Origin: an uncultured Acetatifactor sp.
GTDB taxonomy: Bacteria > Bacillota > Clostridia > Lachnospirales > Lachnospiraceae
Assembly: GCA_910585015.1 (NCBI GenBank)
Contig: CAJUCT010000056.1
Coordinates: 1 to 18,493, forward strand
Direction: 5' to 3'
DNA: 18,493 bases
Position numbers and translations under genes: made by a program. Positions 6,415 to 13,374 of this stretch are shown here, in pieces. Position 1 is the first letter of the stretch. Every line of letters begins with the position of its first letter. The notes below the pieces were generated by a model. It saw nothing but the letters and a program-made list of their open reading frames with translations. It was not told the origin of the DNA and ran no database searches.

Positions 6415-7842
6415 ATGTTGAAGAAAGAAAAAGAGAAAAAAAGTAAAGAAACGAAACCGACAGAGCAAAAATGGGACAGAATAGAAATCAGGTTTAAAAA
6501 TCAGGATTTGAATTCTCTCCGGAGACATCTTCTGCAGGATTTAAGCAGGGAATATTATGGTTGCCTTCTTGCAAAAAGAAATGTTATTGGAAATTTTTGC
6601 GTAATTACGGTTGCAGATGCAATCTTTCCGGATAAAGGACTCTACCATCAGCAGGGAGTGTCTTCCCTTCGTGTTACAGGTGAATTTTTGCGAGAGGTGC
6701 TGCTAGAAGTGGATAAGCGAATCGATGTGGATACTTTCATTGATGTTCATACGCATCCTTTTGCACAGAGTGATGTTTGGTTTTCAGGGACAGATGACAG
6801 AGATGAAGAGAATTTCGTGGAATATTTGACAAATGAGTCGGCTAGTATCTATTATGCATCTATTGTATTTTCGAAGACAATGTATGAGGCACGTTACTGG
6901 GAAACAGACAACTATGGACAAGCTATATGCTTTCCGGCAGTCATTAAAACGCAGAAGCTCAGTGAGGCAATTATTTCTTCGAAACAGGAATATCATGGAG
7001 CAAAAGATGATGGACTGATGCAGGGAATGTTTAACCGTAGTGTTCTGGCACTTGGCTTGGAGAATATGAGGAAAATTACTGGGGGGCAGCATATTTCCGT
7101 TGTAGGTGTCGGAGGAATCGGTTCGATTATAGCCGAACATTTGGTACATATGGGATTTAGCCATATCAATCTGATTGATTTTGATACATTGGAACTGTCA
7201 AATCTGAACCGGATTGTTGGTGTAACCTATGAGGATGCTGAAAAGGAACGTGTGAAAGTAGATGCTGTTCGGGAGGGGCTTCTTCGAATTAATCCGAATG
7301 CAGATATACGTGCATACAATCATAATGTATTTGACAAAGAAGTAGAGCGTGTGCTTGCAGAATCTGATTGGATTATGGTAGCAACAGACAATCATGCAAG
7401 CAGATACCATATTCAGGAGCTTGCATTTCGATATTATGTGCCATTTATTACTGCGGGTGTCAATATTTCTGTAAAAAATGGAATTGTTAGTGATATGAGC
7501 GGAGAAGTGATACTGATTCGAATCGGTGACAGAGTGTGTCTTTCATGTTTGAAAAGACTGAACTTTAACGAGATTGCAAAAGAAATCCATCCTGATAAAA
7601 TAGTACGGGAAGGACTTGTTCGTAAAGGATATGTGCGCGGAAGCGATGTAAAAGAACCGGCTGTGAAGACGCTTAATTCCCACCTGGCTACTATGGCAGT
7701 AGATGTTCTTGTGAACCAGTATACAGAAAGGCATAGGGATGCGATTATTCAGGTTTATGAAGATAATGAGTTTCAAACAATATATGAAGATAAGGTTAGC
7801 GTAGCAAACAGGAATTTAGAGTGCAATGTATGCAGTATTTGA
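6415..7842 (+). CDS. JAMM (JAB) isopeptidase fused to E1/ThiF-type adenylating enzyme
   Basis: 475 residues from ATG 6415, with GGGAGG (6401-6406) eight bases upstream; an ATG at 6385 overlapping the E2 stop is in frame but lacks that spacing. Residues ~30-180 form a JAMM metalloprotease: Glu46, HTH at 112-114, then Ser124 and Asp127 of SGTD, the complete zinc ligand set. Residues ~205-475 form a ThiF/E1 domain: GVGGIGS (231-236) for ATP, IDFDTLELSNLNR (254-266) and VATDNHASR (323-330), plus CLSC (375-378) and CNVC (470-473) that should hold a structural zinc. The E1 would adenylate a Ubl C-terminus, and the JAMM half would mature or remove it. I see no clear catalytic cysteine between the two CxxC pairs. 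Confidence 0.88.
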   Translation: MLKKEKEKKSKETKPTEQKWDRIEIRFKNQDLNSLRRHLLQDLSREYYGCLLAKRNVIGNFCVITVADAIFPDKGLYHQQGVSSLRVTGEFLREVLLEVDKRIDVDTFIDVHTHPFAQSDVWFSGTDDRDEENFVEYLTNESASIYYASIVFSKTMYEARYWETDNYGQAICFPAVIKTQKLSEAIISSKQEYHGAKDDGLMQGMFNRSVLALGLENMRKITGGQHISVVGVGGIGSIIAEHLVHMGFSHINLIDFDTLELSNLNRIVGVTYEDAEKERVKVDAVREGLLRINPNADIRAYNHNVFDKEVERVLAESDWIMVATDNHASRYHIQELAFRYYVPFITAGVNISVKNGIVSDMSGEVILIRIGDRVCLSCLKRLNFNEIAKEIHPDKIVREGLVRKGYVRGSDVKEPAVKTLNSHLATMAVDVLVNQYTERHRDAIIQVYEDNEFQTIYEDKVSVANRNLECNVCSI

Positions 7843-7934
7843 ATATGTATCATTACTAAGAAAGGTCTTAATGGTGTCATCATTTCTAACATTTGGCACA
7901 TGGCCAATACTCTTTCCTCTTCCTCTTTAAAATT

Positions 7935-7964
7935 TTGTATTCTGCCAACTTGTATCTTTATAAT
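7935..7964 (+). promoter_or_regulatory. Possible internal promoter ahead of the PIN/kinase half
   Basis: TTGTAT (7935-7940), 18-base spacer, TATAAT (7959-7964), inside the only long gap (194 bases) of the cluster's second stretch. Upstream, TTGGC/GCCAA (7893-7897, 7903-7907) makes a weak hairpin followed by a pyrimidine run. Together they could split the cluster into two transcription units. Confidence 0.4.
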
Positions 7965-8036
7965 TTATATTGGATGGGGAAGTGCATGAGAGTTAGCTAC
8001 TCATGTATACAGGCCCGCGTTAAAGGAGGAGAGGAA

Positions 8037-8822
8037 ATGTACATAGGAGATTTTGCAGGCGTTTTGGGCCTTACGACAGAAGAAGCAAAAGAAATACTCA
8101 AAACTAAATATGAATCTATTATTTTATCTGATCATATACCTTTTCAGGATGATTTGGAAGAAAGAATAAAAGAAGACTTCCCATATTTTAACAGATCTAT
8201 GAGATTCAAGGAAAAAGTCATGGGAATGGATCATAAAGAATGCGAAACGTTGGAAGATTTTGATGTAGATACGGAAGGTTTGATAAGAAGATGTATTGAC
8301 AGGCATTTTGTGATATTGATTGATACGTGCAGTCTTTTGAACTGTAATTTTTTTCTCTTTTTTGAGAAAGTCAGACCAGTTTTGAGAGAATTGGGAGGGC
8401 GTATTCTTATTCCGCAGGTTGTCATGTACGAGCTGGAAAGAAAAGAAAGTGATAAGTATGATTTACGATTGGCAGAAACGGCAAGCAGTGTGCACAGCTA
8501 TCTGGAGGAACAAATAGGAAATGGTTTTATTGCAGTTGTCCTCGATGGGGAAGATCCGGAAAATGATTTTGTAAAAGATGAAAAAGGTTGTGACATTGCT
8601 TTTGCAGACATCTTATGGGTAGAAAAAATGATATTTTACAGAAGAAAAAGAAAGAATGTACTGATGATCACGCAGGATCATGATTTGACTTTGGATCTCC
8701 TGCAGCAAAATAAGTTGGAATCATCCCGTTCAAATGCGGCGGTTATCGTAGTAAAGAAAATTGGGAAAAATGGGATGTTGATAGACAATGCTGAGGATAC
8801 AGTAAATCCTCGTATTGTCTAA
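8037..8822 (+). CDS. PIN-domain protein (putative RNase) with N-terminal helical domain
   Basis: 261 residues. ATG 8037 has AAGGAGG (8023-8029) seven bases upstream; an in-frame ATG at 7893 would add 48 residues without a ribosome binding site. Residues 1-50 are a small helical unit (FAGVLGLTTEEAKEIL). From ~90 a PIN nuclease fold follows: VILIDTCSLLN with Asp96, VVMYELERK with Glu132, GCDIAFADIL with Asp186 and Asp191, and MITQDHDL with Asp214 and Asp216. All four acidic sites of an active PIN RNase are present. The order helical unit then PIN is repeated, in degenerate form, at the start of the following kinase gene. It lacks an adjacent antitoxin-like gene, so it is not a simple VapBC toxin. 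RNA target unknown. Confidence 0.8.
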   Translation: MYIGDFAGVLGLTTEEAKEILKTKYESIILSDHIPFQDDLEERIKEDFPYFNRSMRFKEKVMGMDHKECETLEDFDVDTEGLIRRCIDRHFVILIDTCSLLNCNFFLFFEKVRPVLRELGGRILIPQVVMYELERKESDKYDLRLAETASSVHSYLEEQIGNGFIAVVLDGEDPENDFVKDEKGCDIAFADILWVEKMIFYRRKRKNVLMITQDHDLTLDLLQQNKLESSRSNAAVIVVKKIGKNGMLIDNAEDTVNPRIV

Positions 8823-8848
8823 TCCGATTTAGAAAGGGAAAATAGAAT

Positions 8849-10828
8849 ATGAATGAAGTGTTATCTTTAAAAAAGATGGCAGAGGCTGCTGGAGTACCAG
8901 TTGAAAAGGTTTGTGAGGTGTTGGAGTCTTGGGGAATCACGATACTGAGTGTACATATGCCTGCATCGAATGAAGATTTAAAAAAGAAATATATGGATGC
9001 GATTGAAGTAGCAAAAAGAGGGAGAAGGATTGTTTTGCCCAAATCTTATGGAGACACAACAAAAGAGGATCATGGAAAAAGTAGTTCTAGTTCTACAAAT
9101 CATAAACCAATACAAATTAGTTATAAATATTCTGATCTGCTAAGCAGGAAGTTTATTATTTTTACTGAAGCTGCTTTAAGAAGTCCTGGTATTTTGCGAA
9201 TTATGGAAGATGTTGTAAGATTTAAAACAAATAATAAAACGGATAGTAAATTAGTGATGGTTCGCGGTGTTCTTGATAGAATAGAAGCAAATGATGGGGA
9301 AGAGGAATACAATGATATTATAGAAGCAGCAGAAACATTGGAAGATTACAACATAGTCGTGATGCTGGATGGAGATGCGGCAAATGAAAGTGATATTTTA
9401 AAAAGATTTATTGATAAATGCGTTCTAAGCGACACGATACTCGTGATTGGAGCAAATCCCAGCTTGGTTAGAGTCATTAAAATAAGAAACGGAAGGAACA
9501 GAAATAATGCTGGCTATCAGCCGATTGTAATGCGGGACCTTAACAATAGTGGCAGTTTGTCAAGCAAAAAACCTGCTTTTCCAAGCGCAAGGGATAAGGC
9601 ATGTACTCCGCTTACAAGCACACCAAAACAGCTTAAGGGAGCTGTTCCTATAACGGGAGGTTTTGTATTTCGTAAAAAAGACTATATGGAACCAGTACGT
9701 CTGGAAAAGGTGATAAATGACGGTGGAGCAGAAGGCATCATTTATCAAATTGATGAGGGCAGAAAATGTGCTAAAATTTTTAAAGCGACTAATTTTTCCG
9801 AGCTAAAACAAAGAAAGATTGAATTGATGTGTGAAAAGTATGGGGAGTTGTATCAATCCAATAGAGCAATCATGGATAGGATTGCATGGCCAGAGGAAGT
9901 GCTTTATATTGCATATGCTGATAGAACGTATGAACCAATTGGCTATGTCATGAAGTTAATTAAAAATACAGTTCCATTTTCTTATTTCAACTACAGGACA
10001 TTTTCAACGCTGATACCGGGCGTAAAAAAAAGCCATCAAGTTACGATGGCTGTGAGTTTTGCGGAGTTGATACAATTTGTGCATGAAAACAATATTATCC
10101 TTTGTGATATTAATAGAGGGAATATCCTTTTTGATCAGAATCAGCAGGCGTATCTTGTGGATTTAGATTCTGCACAGATCGCCGATAGAACATACTATTA
10201 TCCGTCCAATGTAGGAGTTCCGGAGTTTTTGTCACCGGAACATATCAATGATGAAGAGTTCTTATATCGTAAGGAACGGAGAAAGAAAGCGGATGATATT
10301 TGGATTATGCAGATGTTGTTATTCCATATGCTGACCCCTGATGGAGATCCATATGCTACGACGGAACAAGTGAGTGAGGATAAAGATAAAATCAGTGGAG
10401 GGCTATATCCTTATCAGGCAGGCGAGAATGAGGCAAGAAAAGTGATAGGTGGAGTAGGCGGACCGTGGCACATCATTGTTGGACATTTCCCGAAATCTGT
10501 CAAATTTGCATTTTGGAATGCGTTTCATCATGACGGCAAAAATTTTAAAGAACAAGATAGGAAAGATGCGGGATTCTGGTTGGGAATTCTATTACGGTAT
10601 CAGGAACACCTTCCGCAGAGAGAAAAAGAAGATGCGGAGAGTGGACTTTATGAACCGAAAAATCCGAGGAAATATACAACCAATAAGACAGGACGCAGCG
10701 TGTCTGGAGCAAAGCGTAGGCAAAAGGACAATATTAGCGTAGGAAGTTTGAAAAGTCTCATCGAGCAGGTGAACAAATTAAAAGGAAACCATACTGGTAC
10801 AATTTCATGGAAAGATTCTGCAAAATAA
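8849..10828 (+). CDS. Protein kinase with N-terminal degenerate PIN-like region (TerY-P kinase)
   Basis: 659 residues. Three parts are visible. Residues 1-55 are a small helical unit (KKMAEAAGVPVEKVCEVLESWGI) like that of the preceding PIN protein, also resembling the IF2 N-terminal fold. Residues ~100-215 have PIN-like strand spacing but few of the acids. From ~285 a kinase domain follows: GGAEGIIYQ loop (292-300), Lys309 in CAKIFK, catalytic loop CDINRGN with Asp420 and Asn425, DLD at 438-440 in place of DFG, and PEFLSPEH (458-465). The C-terminal ~70 residues are basic and Ser/Lys-rich. The catalytic residues look complete, so it is probably an active Ser/Thr kinase. Beside VWA and PP2C genes it fits the kinase of the TerY-P triad described in Ter-related systems. 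AAGGG precedes the ATG by eleven bases. Confidence 0.8.
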   Translation: MNEVLSLKKMAEAAGVPVEKVCEVLESWGITILSVHMPASNEDLKKKYMDAIEVAKRGRRIVLPKSYGDTTKEDHGKSSSSSTNHKPIQISYKYSDLLSRKFIIFTEAALRSPGILRIMEDVVRFKTNNKTDSKLVMVRGVLDRIEANDGEEEYNDIIEAAETLEDYNIVVMLDGDAANESDILKRFIDKCVLSDTILVIGANPSLVRVIKIRNGRNRNNAGYQPIVMRDLNNSGSLSSKKPAFPSARDKACTPLTSTPKQLKGAVPITGGFVFRKKDYMEPVRLEKVINDGGAEGIIYQIDEGRKCAKIFKATNFSELKQRKIELMCEKYGELYQSNRAIMDRIAWPEEVLYIAYADRTYEPIGYVMKLIKNTVPFSYFNYRTFSTLIPGVKKSHQVTMAVSFAELIQFVHENNIILCDINRGNILFDQNQQAYLVDLDSAQIADRTYYYPSNVGVPEFLSPEHINDEEFLYRKERRKKADDIWIMQMLLFHMLTPDGDPYATTEQVSEDKDKISGGLYPYQAGENEARKVIGGVGGPWHIIVGHFPKSVKFAFWNAFHHDGKNFKEQDRKDAGFWLGILLRYQEHLPQREKEDAESGLYEPKNPRKYTTNKTGRSVSGAKRRQKDNISVGSLKSLIEQVNKLKGNHTGTISWKDSAK

Positions 10829-10857
10829 GGAATCGTGCGTAGTTGAGGAGGAGAGAG

Positions 10858-11580
10858 ATGGCAAGAGAGAAAATTCAAACAGGACGTGTGTTGAATAGCG
10901 ATAAGTTATCTGGGATGGGAGGGATTGATATCATGAACACCCAGAAGAGGCAGCCGGCTATTATTCTGGTGGATACATCGGGTTCCATGCGTGGAAACGA
11001 GGAGCTGCTTCAAAATTCTGTAGTGAGGCTATATGAAGAAATTATGTGCAATCCTGTTGCAAGTAATGCGGTAGAGCTCGGAATTATGGAATTTAATGAC
11101 TATATTCATGTTCTTGTTGAGCCGAAGGAGGTTTATAAACAGGAGGACATGGGCCGGTCACTTGTATTTAAATGTGCTGGTCAGACGTTGACAGGACTTG
11201 CGGTGAAAGAAGCAATCGCTAGGTTGGAAAAGAGAATTCAGGAAATTAAAAAAGCTGGTATACCACATTATTCACCAATTTTATTTCTGTTGTCTGATGG
11301 TGAACCATATTGCAGTATCGATGAAGTAGAGCAGGAGAATAAAGCTGCACTGATTGAAAGTATTAAAAAAATAGAGAATATGGTGCAAAAAAATAAACTT
11401 CGGGTTGTTTGCGTTGAGGTGGGCCTAGGTTGCAACCATGAATTGATGAAAAAACTTACCGGTATCAGTGATGAGCCAAATGCGAGAGTTATGAATATAT
11501 CATCGGCGGGAGAGTTGGCTGACTTTTTTAAATGGACGTCATCTTATTTAATTCAATCTGCGACAGGAGTAATCAATTGA
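10858..11580 (+). CDS. TerY-like von Willebrand factor A domain protein
   Basis: 240 residues. ATG 10858 is chosen, preceded by GAGGAGGAG; a TTG at 10843 overlaps that site. A full VWA domain spans residues ~30-225 with an intact MIDAS: DTSGSM (Asp39, Ser41, Ser43), Thr110/Thr112 in GQTLTG, and Asp147 in LLSDGEP. TerY-type VWA proteins bind a divalent ion and serve as a protein-binding scaffold with a cognate kinase and PP2C phosphatase, which are the genes directly before and after it. No signal peptide or membrane helix, so cytoplasmic. The next gene starts 11 bases after its stop. The symbol terY is avoided because it belongs to the tellurite-resistance locus. Confidence 0.85.
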   Translation: MAREKIQTGRVLNSDKLSGMGGIDIMNTQKRQPAIILVDTSGSMRGNEELLQNSVVRLYEEIMCNPVASNAVELGIMEFNDYIHVLVEPKEVYKQEDMGRSLVFKCAGQTLTGLAVKEAIARLEKRIQEIKKAGIPHYSPILFLLSDGEPYCSIDEVEQENKAALIESIKKIENMVQKNKLRVVCVEVGLGCNHELMKKLTGISDEPNARVMNISSAGELADFFKWTSSYLIQSATGVIN

Positions 11581-11591
11581 GAGGACAGGAA

Positions 11592-12587
11592 ATGAATGGG
11601 GATATTTATAAAGTAGTAACTTATAAAGAACAGGGTGTTTCGCATCAGTATTATGGAAAACCGTGTGAGGATCATGTAGGTGAATATTTTGATTCTAAAA
11701 GCGGTGTTGTGGCTGTGGCAGTGAGTGATGGTGCGGGATCCTATAAAAATGCGGAAACTGGATCACGGATCACATCTCAAAAAGCTGTGCAATTTATGGC
11801 AAAAAAATTTGAAAGACTATACGAACTGGATGAGGAAACATTTGCAGATTATATGTTACAGGAAGTTTATGCGGCTCTCATAGAGGAGGCAGAAAGAAAT
11901 CAGTATGATATTATGAGCCTGTCGGCAACACTTCTAGTTGCTGCAATGCATCCAGATGGGAGATATTTGTTTTTTCATGTGGGAGATGGTGCGGTTCTTG
12001 CTTATACAACAGATGGGGAGGTAAAAATTCTAAGTCAGTATGAACATGAGGAAGCAGCAAATATCACTACCTTTGTAACGGTTCCTAATACGGATTATAA
12101 AATGGGAAGGGGTCGTGGTGATGTTCTGTCGTTTTTGCTTATGAGTGATGGTCCAGAACCACATGTTATTTCGAAGGAAAAAGCAGTGGGAAGATTAGGG
12201 CTTATGATACAGATGTCGTTCTTCTTTTCAAGAGAGCGTATGGAAGATGAACTAGAAGGGTTTACAGAACTTCTGAAACAAAATAATATGACTGATGATG
12301 CATCTTTTGCGGTTTTGTCTGACAAAAGGGGTGTCGGTAAAGTTTTTGGGCAAATGGATGCAGGATTTAAGGAACTTCTTTTTGGATTGCCATTAGCTAT
12401 GAAAAAAAAGACGAAAAAGAACTATGAAGGTTTTTTTGGTCAGATGGCGATTCATCCAAGAGGAATGTATCCGAAAAAGTTGTGCAGCTTGTTCCATATA
12501 CATAAAAACCGTGTCTTGAAGAAAAAGCTGGATGGTTTTATTTACGCGGGAGTTATAAAGAAAGAAAATGGAAGATATATTTTTTAA
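11592..12587 (+). CDS. PP2C-type Ser/Thr phosphatase
   Basis: 331 residues from ATG 11592 (GAGG at 11581-11584, seven bases upstream); an in-frame ATG at 11532 lies inside the VWA gene. The PP2C metal-site motifs are in order: CEDHVG near 25-30, VSDGAGS with Asp46, FHVGDGAV with Asp132, LLMSDGPEP with Asp186, and TDDASF with Asp235/Asp236. It should remove phosphates placed by the upstream kinase. After the ~245-residue phosphatase domain comes a ~75-residue basic tail ending in what looks like a winged-helix unit (KLCSLFHIHKNRVLKKKL then a VIKKENGRYIF hairpin), possibly for binding nucleic acid or a partner. It is the third member of the kinase-VWA-PP2C set. Confidence 0.87.
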   Translation: MNGDIYKVVTYKEQGVSHQYYGKPCEDHVGEYFDSKSGVVAVAVSDGAGSYKNAETGSRITSQKAVQFMAKKFERLYELDEETFADYMLQEVYAALIEEAERNQYDIMSLSATLLVAAMHPDGRYLFFHVGDGAVLAYTTDGEVKILSQYEHEEAANITTFVTVPNTDYKMGRGRGDVLSFLLMSDGPEPHVISKEKAVGRLGLMIQMSFFFSRERMEDELEGFTELLKQNNMTDDASFAVLSDKRGVGKVFGQMDAGFKELLFGLPLAMKKKTKKNYEGFFGQMAIHPRGMYPKKLCSLFHIHKNRVLKKKLDGFIYAGVIKKENGRYIF

Positions 12588-12608
12588 CGTTTCGATGAGG
12601 GAATAACA

Positions 12609-13355
12609 ATGTTTATATTTGTGATTGTGATTATAACGATACTTGTAATCTTATATTTGATAGGGAAAAATAGTGACACGGATTCTCAAAGTGTCCAACA
12701 AACGGACACACGAAGCAGGCAGCCATACACGATCCCGACTGCGACTCCATATACGACTGGGAATGCATCCATGTCAGATCAGATTAAGAAATTGTATGAT
12801 TCAGGTGATGTGAAAGTTCAGTCAACTCCACAGCAGAAGAAGATGGTTTCGGATGTAAGGACCTATCAGCAGAGAAGAAGGAAGACTGTTAACACACAAA
12901 ACCAGCGCGAGCAGATTTCCATTGATTTGAGCTGGAGTGATAATCTTTCAGAACTGTTAGAGGCAACCGAAGTGGTTTATTCGAATGCGCAAATGAACTG
13001 TAACAGGAGGCTGGAGTCTGCGCGTTTTCAGTACTACATTAATCTACATTTTCGTTCATTTACAGCGGCAGATCTCTGCCATGAAAAAGTCGAGCAGATG
13101 TACCCACATTATAATTACATTAACAGTATAATTAAACGGTTCAATGATAGATCCGATTCTCTTAGAGTGAGCAAGGAGGAATATACGCAGATTGTACAGA
13201 TTAAAGATACTATGAAGTCAGTAATCTCAATTCTAACATTGAGAAGGGATGAATTAAATCAGCAAACAGGGGTTTTAAGAGATAAAATCAGGGATGAATG
13301 CGGGAGCGGTGGTGCAGCGTGGTATCAGAAGCTAATGGAGCGAAGGAACAGATAA
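12609..13355 (+). CDS. Membrane-anchored helical protein of unknown function
   Basis: 248 residues; no family recognised. Residues 1-19 (FIFVIVIITILVILYLIG) are an N-terminal membrane helix without a cleavage-like site. A Ser/Thr/Gln-rich low-complexity linker (about 20-75) follows, then a largely alpha-helical domain from ~105 with regular charged heptads (LESARFQYYINLHFRSF, KEEYTQIVQIKDTMK). GAGGG (12597-12601) sits seven bases before ATG 12609 and 21 bases separate it from the phosphatase gene, so it belongs to the same operon. It could tether the phosphorylation module to the membrane, as the first gene of the cluster might do for the other module. The linker's many Ser/Thr are possible phosphorylation sites. 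Confidence 0.72.
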   Translation: MFIFVIVIITILVILYLIGKNSDTDSQSVQQTDTRSRQPYTIPTATPYTTGNASMSDQIKKLYDSGDVKVQSTPQQKKMVSDVRTYQQRRRKTVNTQNQREQISIDLSWSDNLSELLEATEVVYSNAQMNCNRRLESARFQYYINLHFRSFTAADLCHEKVEQMYPHYNYINSIIKRFNDRSDSLRVSKEEYTQIVQIKDTMKSVISILTLRRDELNQQTGVLRDKIRDECGSGGAAWYQKLMERRNR

Positions 13356-13374
13356 GAAGGAACGGAGACGAGTG

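Noticed and set aside
8037..8848. PIN gene as half of a VapBC toxin-antitoxin pair
   Set aside because: The neighbours are a large JAMM-E1 and a 659-residue kinase; no small antitoxin-sized gene lies on either side.
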